Source: Candidatus Magasanikbacteria bacterium RIFOXYC2_FULL_42_28 (lineage in GTDB: Bacteria > Patescibacteria > ABY1 > Magasanikbacterales > GWA2-37-8). Taken from it: 64,000 nt of DNA. The notes beneath the pieces are model-generated. The model searched no databases and was not told the origin of the DNA. It was given only the letters and a program-made list of their open reading frames with translations. The stretch covers positions 186,001-250,000 of the forward strand of contig MFQZ01000001.1 in NCBI GenBank assembly GCA_001784435.1. Reading direction: 5' to 3'. The position numbers were made by a program, and so were the translations under genes. How positions within the stretch are numbered: position 1 is the stretch's first letter; each line of letters opens with the position of its first letter. Positions 44,051 through 52,422 of this stretch are shown piece by piece.

Positions 44051-45193
44051 ATGGCTTTGACCGAAATTGAACAATTTAAACAGCTCGTTAGCGACAGCAA
44101 ACATATTTTAATTGCCCTGCCGGCGCAAGCGGAAACGGACGCAACTGCGAGTGCTTTGGCTCTGCAATTATTTTTGACCGCTTCCCACAAGCAAGTTGAC
44201 ATTGTGTCGGCTGATTTTGTCATGCCAAAAAATTTAAAATTTTTAACCGGCGTGGAAAAAATTAAACCGGAATTGGAACATTTACAAAAATTTATTATTA
44301 AAGTGGATGTGTCCAAAGCAAAGATTGACTCCATCAGTTATGATATCAAAGATAGTTGGCTTTCCATTTATTTAACCCCTCGCTCCGGCACCGTGGGCGC
44401 CTCGGATTTACGCACGGCTCAAACTACTTACCGCTATGATTTTGTAATTACTCTGGGCGCGCCCGACTTAGCGAGTTTGGGCGAGGTGTTTGCCAACAAC
44501 ACCGATTTATTTTATCGTTTGCCGATTATTAACATCGACACGAACGCGGGTAACGAACGATTTGGAAAAATCAACTTCGTGGATTTGAGCGCCGCCGGCG
44601 TGGCCGAAATGCTTTTTAAATTATTACAACAAATTAATGAACCGCAAATCACGGCCGAAATCGCGACCGCGCTTTTAACCGGCATTACCGCCGCGACGCA
44701 CAGTTTTAAATCACCACATGTTTCGCCGTTGTCTTTAAAACACGCGAGCACGCTCGTGTCTATGGGCGCGGATCGGGAAAAAATTATCACTCATTTATAC
44801 CGCACCAAAACTTTATCCGCGCTGAAAATGTGGGGGCAGGCCTTGGCGCATTTGAAATTTAATCCCGAATTAAAATTGGCCTCGGTGGTAATTACCCGCG
44901 ATGATTTCACCCGTGCCGGCGCGCGCGCTGAAGAGTTGGCTGGTCTCGCTGAAGAATTAATTGGCAGTGCTCCCGAAGCGGAATTGACATTGTTAATGTA
45001 TGAAGATCCGACTGATGGGGTAGTCAACGGCTTGCTTCACGCTAATTCTAAATATGATGCCAAACAATTGACCGCGGCCTTTGGAAGTGAAGGCAATAAA
45101 AAGCAGGCGCGGTTTATTTTGACCGGGGTGGATTTGGTGGGGGCGGAGGAGAAAGTGGTTGAGCAGCTGAAAAATTTAAATTCTAAATCTTAA
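44051..45193 (+). CDS. DHH-family protein with degenerate catalytic motifs
   Basis: 380 residues from ATG at 44051; 70 upstream codons are excluded by the promoter and a repeat in the leader. The overall layout is DHH/DHHA1-like: PAQAETDATASALAL where NPDGDALGS is expected, and PIINIDTNAGNERFGKINFV where DHHxxNxxFG is expected. LLTGITAATHSFKSP matches motif IV, but the final GGGGHxxAAG loop reads FGSEGNKKQARF. Key metal ligands are therefore missing. It probably does not hydrolyse phosphoesters, and may be a regulatory or binding protein. Confidence 0.85.
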   Translation: MALTEIEQFKQLVSDSKHILIALPAQAETDATASALALQLFLTASHKQVDIVSADFVMPKNLKFLTGVEKIKPELEHLQKFIIKVDVSKAKIDSISYDIKDSWLSIYLTPRSGTVGASDLRTAQTTYRYDFVITLGAPDLASLGEVFANNTDLFYRLPIINIDTNAGNERFGKINFVDLSAAGVAEMLFKLLQQINEPQITAEIATALLTGITAATHSFKSPHVSPLSLKHASTLVSMGADREKIITHLYRTKTLSALKMWGQALAHLKFNPELKLASVVITRDDFTRAGARAEELAGLAEELIGSAPEAELTLLMYEDPTDGVVNGLLHANSKYDAKQLTAAFGSEGNKKQARFILTGVDLVGAEEKVVEQLKNLNSKS

Positions 45194-45210
45194 GCAAATT
45201 AAAAAACTAA

Positions 45211-45247
45211 CTTGTCATTCCGACGACGAAGGAGGAATCTCTGTCCA
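45211..45247. repeat. family B repeat after the DHH-like gene
   Basis: TTGTCATTCCGACGACGAAG followed by GAGGAATCTCTGTCC, the same unit found inside argS, valS and pgk. Confidence 0.75.
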
Positions 45248-45268
45248 TTAGTAATCCGAAAAATTAAT

Positions 45269-45303
45269 AATCCACCCCGACGTTACATCGGGGTGGATTT
45301 TTT
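45269..45303 (+). terminator. terminator of the DHH-like gene
   Basis: AATCCACCCCGA / TCGGGGTGGATT followed by TTTTT. Confidence 0.88.
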
Positions 45304-45321
45304 GTGTTCCAATACATAGCC

Positions 45322-45350
45322 TTGACATTCATATATATATGTTAATAATA
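45322..45350 (+). promoter_or_regulatory. promoter of the 105-residue GC-rich orphan
   Basis: TTGACA (45322-45327), spacer of 15-17 nt, TAATAA/ATAATA. A small hairpin GAGTC/GACTC (45357-45376) lies in the leader. Confidence 0.65.
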
Positions 45351-45404
45351 AGTGGTTGAGTCGGACAGTCTGACTCGCAAAACAACCTACACGAGGAGGC
45401 AGTC

Positions 45405-45722
45405 GTGAAAATGACCCTTGGTCAAATCGCCACGGACAGAAAAAAGACAGTCGTCGTCGTTCCGATCGGAGATGGCAAAAACCTGTCTCTCGAAGACGAG
45501 GAGTGGCTGACACTGGGAGCATTCCCCGACGTCATCATCGAGATCGACTCAGAGCGGGCCTTGCCGCTCGAGGCCTATCTGGTCAACGCCGACCAGCGAC
45601 ACCTGCTCATCTGCCCGAAGCACGGCCACACCATCAAGACGGCTGACGGTAAGCCCTGCGAATACGAGAATGGCCAGCGCAAGCTGTCCATTCAACCTAC
45701 CAACCTGTACGCGGACAGCTGA
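45405..45722 (+). CDS. GC-rich orphan protein of 105 residues
   Basis: The GTG start at 45405 has a strong GAGGAGG five bases upstream. The sequence begins MKMTLGQIATDRKKTVVVVP. A beta-rich appearance and a CPKHGHTIKTADGKPCEYEN segment with two Cys and two His could bind a metal. No family recognised. GC content is visibly higher than in its neighbours and the gene has its own promoter and terminator, like 11439-11732 and 18811-19359. Confidence 0.7.
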   Translation: MKMTLGQIATDRKKTVVVVPIGDGKNLSLEDEEWLTLGAFPDVIIEIDSERALPLEAYLVNADQRHLLICPKHGHTIKTADGKPCEYENGQRKLSIQPTNLYADS

Positions 45723-45851
45723 ACTACACGCGACTCCTGCCAGAACCCCCAGGGCCTGCACATCGTTCTTTCCCACCTTCACATCCCAGGCCCGCCCATT
45801 CTTTACAATAAAAATTGCAAAGAGTGATAATCCTGGAATGTGAATAAGTTT

Positions 45852-45885
45852 AAAAAAACGCTGTCAATTTTGACGGCGTTTTTTT
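45852..45885 (+). terminator. terminator of the 105-residue orphan
   Basis: AACGCTGTCAA / TTGACGGCGTT flanked by A- and T-runs, about 130 nt after the stop codon. The intervening stretch holds nothing recognisable. Confidence 0.82.
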
Positions 45886-45959
45886 GGGGGAAATTTTGAA
45901 ATTTTAAATTTGTTTAGAATCAGGAACAATCAGTTATCCACAGCTTAATTGATTAAACA

Positions 45960-45988
45960 TTGACAAAATGCACTTTTTTAGGTATAAT
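45960..45988 (+). promoter_or_regulatory. promoter of small RNA facing the NYN gene
   Basis: TTGACA (45960-45965), 17-nt spacer, TATAAT (45983-45988), a perfect consensus. Confidence 0.92.
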
Positions 45989-45994
45989 ACATGT

Positions 45995-46063
45995 GTAAGT
46001 TGGAAACAGCTTACAAACAAATCGTTGGCTTGAGGGTCCCCAAAGGATCCTTTTGGCTTTTTA
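45995..46063 (+). ncRNA. small structured RNA convergent with an NYN-domain gene (2)
   Basis: A ~69 nt transcript: an 8-bp hairpin GTAAGTTG-GAAA-CAGCTTAC with a GNRA loop (45995-46014), a single-stranded linker, then terminator AGGGTCC/GGATCCT (46033-46051) with T-rich tail. It ends ~32 nt from the stop codon of the NYN gene on the other strand. It has no reading frame with start signals. Same arrangement as 17497-17573. Confidence 0.7.
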
Positions 46064-46094
46064 TAATAGCAACTAACCTAATTTTCGGGCATCC

Positions 46095-46862
46095 TTATAA
46101 TAATTTATTCTTAAAATCGGCCGTAATTTCAGAAGATAATTCTTTAGAACGACAAATAAACTCTTTAATTTTCCGAATATCAAAAATACCCGCTTGACTT
46201 TGACCAAGCTCAACTGACACTCTCCTTGCGACCGCAAAAATCATCACCTTCTTATTGTCATCTACCAACTGTTGGATTGGATCGGCAAAATCGCTATCCC
46301 CACTCCACAATATAAAATTATCAATATCGCCTTGGCTGTAATCCAAAAGCATATCACGACCAATCTCAACGTCAAAATTACACTTCAACACTTTAAGTGC
46401 TTTGACACCACCGCGATTCATTTCCAGCAATTTAGAATTTAAAAATTCAATTGTCTCAACATCTAATTTATACAGAAACGGTTTAGCAATAAAATTGGCA
46501 ATTACCGTCGGCGACCCAGGATCAATACCGGATACATCAATTGACCAATTCATTACTTTAACCGGCTTCGTCTTTACTTCATAGCCGCAATCCGTGGCTG
46601 TTTTTGTATATACATTTTCTAACGGATCATTTTCCAACGTACCATAATAAAATTTTACAATTTTTACCATCTCAAAAGAATCAAGTAGTTGCTTTAATCT
46701 TTTTAAATCAATGTGCCACCCTAACTTTTTTTGCCAATGTTTAACGTTAGCAAAATCAATATAAACATTAGTGGGCTTATCAAAAATCGCATCTAACTGT
46801 CTAATAATATCCGAAAATTTTTTAGCCAATTCAGCCACACGCGGCGTTTTTGGTTTGAACAT
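46095..46862 (-). CDS. NYN-domain (PIN-like nuclease fold) protein with longer N- and mid-regions
   Basis: 255 residues. Motifs: TNVYIDFANVKHWQKKLGWH (residue ~31), LKCNFDVEIGRDMLLDYSQG (~165) and FILWSGDSDFADPIQQLVDD (~190). An extra segment of ~55 residues lies between the first and second motif. The final ~30 residues are polar. It should be an RNase of the LabA/NYN type, with target unknown. Convergent small RNA at its 3' side; gpmI follows upstream by 17 nt. Confidence 0.88.
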   Translation of the reverse strand: MFKPKTPRVAELAKKFSDIIRQLDAIFDKPTNVYIDFANVKHWQKKLGWHIDLKRLKQLLDSFEMVKIVKFYYGTLENDPLENVYTKTATDCGYEVKTKPVKVMNWSIDVSGIDPGSPTVIANFIAKPFLYKLDVETIEFLNSKLLEMNRGGVKALKVLKCNFDVEIGRDMLLDYSQGDIDNFILWSGDSDFADPIQQLVDDNKKVMIFAVARRVSVELGQSQAGIFDIRKIKEFICRSKELSSEITADFKNKLL

Positions 46863-46879
46863 AAAAAAATGACAGAATT

Positions 46880-48472
46880 TTATATCAACGGCACACCGGT
46901 CATTTCAGACGGCTTCTCCACTTCCATCAATTTCAAAACTGTCGGCGCGATATCAGCCAACACCCCGACCGGATGCATTAAGGACAAATCCCCTTCGGGC
47001 GGATCACCGGCCGGGCCGGCTTGGCCTTGAAAATCTTTGCCGATTATTAAAAGTGGCACCGGATTAGTGGTGTGCTCTTTATCAATTTCGCCGGTTTGTA
47101 AATTGATGGTTTCTTCGGCATTGCCATGATCGGCGGTCATAAGCATTACTCCGCCGGCGGCCAAAGTGTGTTCCACAATTTCACCCAACGCCTTGTCGGC
47201 GGCTTCACACCCCTTGATGGTCGCGTTCACGTCGCCGGTGTGCCCGACCATATCGGGGTTGGCCAAATTAACAATTACCAAATCATATTTTCCGCTATCA
47301 ATCGCTTTGGACGCTTCTTTGGCCACGCCCGCGGCTGACATCTGGGGCTCTTCGTTATAACTGGACACTTGCGGAGAAGGGATAAGCGAACGCTCTTCGC
47401 CCGGAAACGGATCTTCCACCGCGCCATTTAAAAAGTAAGTAACATGCGCGTATTTTTCCGTTTCGGCCACATGAAATTGGGTCTTGCTTGCCTTACTAAC
47501 TGTTTCAGCTAAACTGTTAATCACCACGACCGGTGGAAACGCTACACCAGACACAGGTAAATCTTTTTCATATTCAGTCATGGATACAAACCGCAAATCC
47601 CGCAAATATGGCCGATCAAATTTATCAAAACCGGGCAGGACAAACGCCTTGGTTAATTGCCGACCGCGGTCAGGCCGAAAATTAAAAAATATCGCGCTAT
47701 CCCCTTCTTTAAAAATTCCAATCGGTTCGCCTTTTTTGGTGATGACTGTAGGAATGAATTCCTCATCATAAACTTTTTTCGCGTAAGAATCAGTAACGGC
47801 TTTAAGCGCGTCTTCGGCCGTTTGTTTGCTTTCGCCCAACGCCATCGCGCGATAGGCCTTTTCCACTCTGTCCCAACGGTTATCGCGGTCCATCGCATAA
47901 TACCGGCCACAGACAGACGCGATTTTCCCAACTTTTAAACTATTCATTTTATCTTGTAACCGACGCACAAAATCCGCGCCGGAATTATAAGGCGCATCGC
48001 GGCCGTCTAAAATTACGTGAATAAAAACATGATTTTTTAAAGTGGTGGAAATTTTTTGCTGACGGCATAAATCCAACAGCGCGTAGAGGTGGCTTTCGGC
48101 CGCGTGAATATTGCCGGCGGACAGTAATCCAATTAAATGCAAATCAGATTTTTTTTCTTTAACTTGATTTAAGGCGCGCGTAAAAGCGGTGTTGGTAAAA
48201 AAAGTGCCATCGGCAATGGTTTGGTTAATGCGCGGACAGGATTGATAATACACTCGGCCAGCACCGATATTTAAATGCCCTACTTCGGAATTGCCCATTT
48301 CGCCAAACATAAGACCAACCTCATTGCCAGACGCAAACAAAGTCATCGCCGGATATTCTTTAATATACTTATTAAAGTTTTTCATCTGGGCGCGCGTAAC
48401 CGCGTTGCCTTCTCCAGGTGGAGCAACGCCGAGGCCGTCGAAAATTGTGAGGACTACGGGTTTATAGGACAT
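46880..48472 (-). CDS. gpmI: 2,3-bisphosphoglycerate-independent phosphoglycerate mutase (copy 1)
   Basis: 530 residues. It interconverts 3- and 2-phosphoglycerate in lower glycolysis using two Mn/Zn ions. Seen: LTIFDGLGVAPPGEGNAVTR, catalytic Ser in MGNSEVGHLNIGAGR, HVILDGRDAPYNSG, TYFLNGAVEDPFPGEERSLI and MTADHGNAEETINLQTGEID. All key ligands are present. It lies 128 nt downstream of a second copy; the two have clearly diverged. Confidence 0.96.
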   Translation of the reverse strand: MSYKPVVLTIFDGLGVAPPGEGNAVTRAQMKNFNKYIKEYPAMTLFASGNEVGLMFGEMGNSEVGHLNIGAGRVYYQSCPRINQTIADGTFFTNTAFTRALNQVKEKKSDLHLIGLLSAGNIHAAESHLYALLDLCRQQKISTTLKNHVFIHVILDGRDAPYNSGADFVRRLQDKMNSLKVGKIASVCGRYYAMDRDNRWDRVEKAYRAMALGESKQTAEDALKAVTDSYAKKVYDEEFIPTVITKKGEPIGIFKEGDSAIFFNFRPDRGRQLTKAFVLPGFDKFDRPYLRDLRFVSMTEYEKDLPVSGVAFPPVVVINSLAETVSKASKTQFHVAETEKYAHVTYFLNGAVEDPFPGEERSLIPSPQVSSYNEEPQMSAAGVAKEASKAIDSGKYDLVIVNLANPDMVGHTGDVNATIKGCEAADKALGEIVEHTLAAGGVMLMTADHGNAEETINLQTGEIDKEHTTNPVPLLIIGKDFQGQAGPAGDPPEGDLSLMHPVGVLADIAPTVLKLMEVEKPSEMTGVPLI

Positions 48473-48481
48473 AGTGTTATC

Positions 48482-48600
48482 AAATTCTAAACTCTAAATA
48501 CTAAATTCTAAACAATTTCAAAATTCAAAATTCAAAAAGCTTAAAATTTAAATTTGGAACATTAGGGTTTATTTAGAATTTAGGGTTTAGTATTTAGAGC
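48482..48600. repeat. intergenic inverted repeat, family E
   Basis: ATTCTAAACTCTAAATACTA on the left and TTTAGGGTTTAGTATTTAGA on the right, between the two gpmI genes. Confidence 0.85.
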
Positions 48601-50169
48601 TTAATACAATGGTCTTCCCGTCATCTCCTTCGCTTTCGCAATATTCATCATTTTTAAAAGTGTCGGTGCCACATCAGCCAAAATGCCGTTTCTTAGGCGC
48701 TTCGCTTTTCCACCAATTAAAATACATGGCACCGGACTAAAAGTATGTTCATTCATTTTTTCTTTGGTTTTGTGATTGATCATTACTTCGGCATTGCCAT
48801 GATCGGCGACGATTAACGCCTGGCCGTGAATTTCCTTCAAAGTATTAATAATTTTTTTAACGGCCACGTCCATAGTCGCAATCCCTTTTTTGGCCGCGGC
48901 TAAATTGCCAGTGTGGCCCAACATGTCGGCGTTGGGGAAATTTACGCAGATAAAATTATATTTCCCGGTTTTAAAATAATGGGAAATTTTTTGCGCCAAT
49001 TGGGGCGCGTGCATTTGGGGTTTTTGCGCGTAAGAATGAATTTTGTCCGAATGAATTAATTCGCGCTGTTCACCATTTAAGGCGTCAGGGTACCCGCCGT
49101 TGATAAAGTAAGTAACATGCGCGTATTTTTCCGTTTCCGAAATATATAATTGTTTATAATGACCATCGATTACCGCCGGCAAACAATTTTTAATGTCTTC
49201 GGAGGGGAACGCTGTCAAAACATTGGGCAAGTCCGGTCCAAAATCCGTCATGGCCACAAAGCGAATATCTTTCGGAACATGGCAACGCGTGAATGACCCG
49301 GGATTTTTTTTATTAAAATCGGGCTGGACAAAGGATTTGGTAATTTGACGAGCGCGATCACTCCGAGCGTTGAAAAAGAAAATCACGTCATTGTCTTGGA
49401 CTTTTGTCACTGGATGACCATGTTCGGTAATTACCGTCGGGGTAATATATTCATCGGTTTCGCCCCGGTTATACGCCTGAGCTATTGCGTCTTCGGCCGA
49501 CACGGCTGTGTTGCCAACACAACCCACCAGCGCGTCGTGCGCTAATTTTATCCGTTCCCAAATTTTATTCCGATCCATGGCATAAAATCGCCCCATCACC
49601 GTGGCAATTTTTTCTGCGCCTTGCATTTTAGCGCGCAATGCAACTAAATATTTAGCGGCGGCATGCGGAGGAGAATCGCGGCCATCGGTAAATAAATGTA
49701 AATAAACTTTTTTCTGTTCTTCTCGGCGGAATAATTCCAATAAAGCGTAAAGGTGTTCAGGATACGAATGCGCGCTCGCCCCGTCGGTCAACATCCCCAT
49801 CACATGCACGGCGCTGTTATATTTTTTAGCGTGATACAACGCCTGTTTAAAAGCGGTATTTTTAAAGAATGTTCCATCGTGAATGGCTTCAGAAATTATT
49901 ACTAAATCCTGTTTGACAATCCGACCGGCGCCGATGTTTAAATGCCCGGCTTCGGAATTTCCTACTTGCTTCGGAAATAAACCGGCATATTGGCCGTAAG
50001 TTTTTAAAGTGGAATGAGGATATTTTTTAAAATATGAAAAGAGATTGGGCGCAGTCGCGGATGTAATCGCGTTGCCCGGATCGTCTTTTTTTCCAAACCC
50101 AAAACCATCCAAGATTATGAGGGCGGTTGATGGACGGATTATTTTAGATTTAGAGTTAATTTTAATCAT
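48601..50169 (-). CDS. gpmI: 2,3-bisphosphoglycerate-independent phosphoglycerate mutase (copy 2)
   Basis: 522 residues from ATG at 50169; the 22 codons before it are family A repeat. Motifs: LIILDGFGFGKKDDPGNAI, VGNSEAGHLNIGAGR, LFTDGRDSPPHAAAKYL, TYFINGGYPDALNGEQREL and LIVADHGNAEVMINHKTKEK. All ligands are present, so both copies may be active. Sequence identity with copy 1 is only moderate, so the duplication is old or one copy was acquired. Confidence 0.95.
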   Translation of the reverse strand: MIKINSKSKIIRPSTALIILDGFGFGKKDDPGNAITSATAPNLFSYFKKYPHSTLKTYGQYAGLFPKQVGNSEAGHLNIGAGRIVKQDLVIISEAIHDGTFFKNTAFKQALYHAKKYNSAVHVMGMLTDGASAHSYPEHLYALLELFRREEQKKVYLHLFTDGRDSPPHAAAKYLVALRAKMQGAEKIATVMGRFYAMDRNKIWERIKLAHDALVGCVGNTAVSAEDAIAQAYNRGETDEYITPTVITEHGHPVTKVQDNDVIFFFNARSDRARQITKSFVQPDFNKKNPGSFTRCHVPKDIRFVAMTDFGPDLPNVLTAFPSEDIKNCLPAVIDGHYKQLYISETEKYAHVTYFINGGYPDALNGEQRELIHSDKIHSYAQKPQMHAPQLAQKISHYFKTGKYNFICVNFPNADMLGHTGNLAAAKKGIATMDVAVKKIINTLKEIHGQALIVADHGNAEVMINHKTKEKMNEHTFSPVPCILIGGKAKRLRNGILADVAPTLLKMMNIAKAKEMTGRPLY

Positions 50170-50172
50170 ACT

Positions 50173-50207
50173 ATTTGACATTGGAAATTGGAAATTTGAC
50201 ATTTCGC
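50173..50207. repeat. family A repeat upstream of gpmI copy 2
   Basis: TTTGACATTGGAAATTGGAA followed by ATTTGACATTTCGC. Same unit as near 53600. Confidence 0.8.
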
Positions 50208-50212
50208 ACACC

Positions 50213-51457
50213 TTATCTTCCCAACTCCAATTCAATTTCCATCAACCGATTATACTTTTCCGTGCGCTCGGAACGCGAAATTGATGTTTTAATAAATTCA
50301 GCGTTGACGGCTACTGCTAAATCAGCAATAAAAGTATCGGACGTCTCGCCACCGCGATGCGAAATAGTAACCTGATAGCCACTGTTTTTAACCAGCTGAA
50401 TTGCCACCATAGTTTCGGTTACCGTGCCGATTTGATTCGGTTTGATAAGTACCGCGTTGGCAATTTTTTCTTTAACACCACGCGTGATCCGCTCGACATT
50501 AGTCACAAACAAATCATCGCCAATAAGTGAAACTTTACCACCCAATTCTTTAGTTAAAATTTTCCAATTTTCCCAATCATCTTCGGCCAAACCGTCTTCA
50601 ATGGAAAATAAGGGATATTTTTTCACCCATTGCTTAAAGGTCTCAATCATTTTCGCCGCGCGCCACGGTTGTTTTTTACTGATGAAATAATAATTGCCCT
50701 TGCTATACAATTCCGAAGCGGCCACATCTACCCCCAAAAAAACCTGCTTACCCGGTTCCCAACCGGCGGATTTAATCGCTTCAATCATAATTTGCAAAGC
50801 GCGTTCGTTGCTGGACAATTCAGCCGCATAGCCACCCTCATCACCCACGGAAGTATGATAACCCTTGCGCGCGAGCAAAGTGCCAAGAGCATGAAAAATT
50901 TGCGAGCCCATGCGCACGCGTTCACTGAAAATTTTATTGCGGGGAATAATTAAAAATTCCTGAATTGTCAACCCGCTGTCCGCGTGCCGGCCACCTTCAA
51001 TTACCATCATCATGGGTACGGGCAAACGATATTCTTTTTCTTTTATGCCATAAACTTTGCGCAAATAGATATAAAGCGGCAAACGAGCGGCAGACGCACC
51101 CGCGCGCGCGAGCGCGAGTGAAACCGCCAAAGTAGCGTTGGCCCCTAGATTGGATTTATTTTTAGTGCCATCAAGTGTAATTAACATTTGGTCCAAAGCC
51201 GGCAAATCTTCCACTTCAAAACCGACTAATTTTTTAGCAATTATGGTATTAACATTTTTCACCGCGCGCAATACTCCTTGCCCGCCATAGCGCTTGCCCC
51301 CATCGCGCAATTCCCGCGCTTCATGAACACCGGTCGAAACGCCGGATGGAACTTTGGCCACGGCCATAAGCCCATTTTCCAAAATAACTTTCGCCTCCAC
51401 GGTCGGATTACCGCGTGAGTCCAAAATTTCGCGAGCGGTGATTTGTTTGATTTTCAT
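50213..51457 (-). CDS. eno: enolase
   Basis: 414 residues. It converts 2-phosphoglycerate to PEP. Motifs: KQITAREILDSRGNPTVEAK, VMMVIEGGRHADSGLTIQEF, LFSIEDGLAEDDWENWKILT, NAVLIKPNQIGTVTETM and VTISHRGGETSDTFIADLAV. Lys and metal ligands are in place. A TATAAT box with ATGGTATAATA lies about 30 nt upstream. Between pgk and the gpmI copies in a glycolytic run. Confidence 0.97.
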   Translation of the reverse strand: MKIKQITAREILDSRGNPTVEAKVILENGLMAVAKVPSGVSTGVHEARELRDGGKRYGGQGVLRAVKNVNTIIAKKLVGFEVEDLPALDQMLITLDGTKNKSNLGANATLAVSLALARAGASAARLPLYIYLRKVYGIKEKEYRLPVPMMMVIEGGRHADSGLTIQEFLIIPRNKIFSERVRMGSQIFHALGTLLARKGYHTSVGDEGGYAAELSSNERALQIMIEAIKSAGWEPGKQVFLGVDVAASELYSKGNYYFISKKQPWRAAKMIETFKQWVKKYPLFSIEDGLAEDDWENWKILTKELGGKVSLIGDDLFVTNVERITRGVKEKIANAVLIKPNQIGTVTETMVAIQLVKNSGYQVTISHRGGETSDTFIADLAVAVNAEFIKTSISRSERTEKYNRLMEIELELGR

Positions 51458-51506
51458 AGAATAATTAAAAAAGTATCAACAATATTATACCATAATCTCG
51501 CCAAAT

Positions 51507-51535
51507 AAAAAAGAGCGCCTTCGACGCCCTTTTTT
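51507..51535. terminator. terminator between SIMPL gene and eno
   Basis: AAAAAGAGCGCC / GGGCGTC-type stem with A- and T-runs on both sides, at the 3' side of the SIMPL gene. Confidence 0.7.
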
Positions 51536-51544
51536 GACTGATAA

Positions 51545-52375
51545 CTACTGTAAAATCTCGTAGGTAATGCTCACATTCATCGCCACATCTTGACTGCCAG
51601 AGGCCACCCCCGGCTCGCCGCCGCCTTTTTCCGCGCCCATCATGCTATACACCGGATATGGCCCGGGTGACGCGTCCCACTCTGAAAAACTAATCACTCC
51701 ACCCAAGCGTACTCCCAAAGCGACCGCCATTTGACCAGCTTTTATTTGGGCATCTTCTAACGCCTTTTTGCGCGCCTCATTTTTTAAATTTTCCGGGTCA
51801 TCAATGGTAAAATTTAAGCCCGAAACTTCTGTCGCGCCGTATTTGCCAGCCAACCCCAACACCGCGCTCACTTTGCTTAAATCGCGAATTTTAACAGTGA
51901 GTTGATTGGAAACGCGATACCCTTGCAACACCTGGCCTTTTTCTTCAGTATAATTATAATCGGGATAAATCGTATAATTGCTTTGCAAATCTTTATCAGC
52001 CACGCCCATAGTTTGTAAGTCCGCCAAAATTTGATCCATTACTTTTTTATTTTCCGCCTGCGCTTTAGAAACATCTTTGTCAGTGTTAGAGTGGCCAATC
52101 GTGGTAACAGCGATATCATTACTGCCACTCACTTTGCCATAACCATTAATCGCGATTTGGCGTTCAAATTTATCGGCCTTGCCAATAAAATCATACTGCT
52201 TAATGTTATTACGAATAGTCGTGCCCAGCCAAAAAATCGCGTAGACCAATAGTACGCCAGCAAAAGTCCACAGCACTTTTTTGCCAAAATCCGCGCCCCA
52301 GCAACCGCCGCAGGCCTTATCGGCATTGACGGCGCAGCAATTTTCTTTTACTTCTTTGACAAAATTATTTGCCAT
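51545..52375 (-). CDS. SIMPL-domain (DUF541) membrane-anchored protein
   Basis: 276 residues. The N-terminus has an unusual Cys-rich stretch (CCAVNADKACGGCWGADF), then a membrane helix (~31-55). The SIMPL domain follows from ~70: INGYGKVSGSNDIAVTTIGH, YTIYPDYNYTEEKGQVLQGY, GLNFTIDDPENLKNEARKKA and AGQMAVALGVRLGGVISFSE. The family's role is poorly defined (oxidative stress and envelope links in other bacteria). It lies beside pgk. Confidence 0.9.
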   Translation of the reverse strand: MANNFVKEVKENCCAVNADKACGGCWGADFGKKVLWTFAGVLLVYAIFWLGTTIRNNIKQYDFIGKADKFERQIAINGYGKVSGSNDIAVTTIGHSNTDKDVSKAQAENKKVMDQILADLQTMGVADKDLQSNYTIYPDYNYTEEKGQVLQGYRVSNQLTVKIRDLSKVSAVLGLAGKYGATEVSGLNFTIDDPENLKNEARKKALEDAQIKAGQMAVALGVRLGGVISFSEWDASPGPYPVYSMMGAEKGGGEPGVASGSQDVAMNVSITYEILQ

Positions 52376-52388
52376 ATGATTATAGATT

Positions 52389-52420
52389 ATCCCGCCTACG
52401 GGATCCCGCTTGGCGGGAAA
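52389..52420 (-). terminator. pgk terminator candidate
   Basis: CCCGCC / GGCGGG palindromic pair between pgk and the SIMPL gene. There is no long T-run, so this is weaker than others. Confidence 0.45.
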
Positions 52421-52422
52421 AA

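Noticed and set aside
46880..50169. Two gpmI genes as an assembly duplication
   Set aside because: The copies differ throughout in sequence and length.
50170..50235. 22-codon extension of gpmI copy 2
   Set aside because: It is translated family A repeat (MSNFQFPMSNS) and not part of the enzyme.
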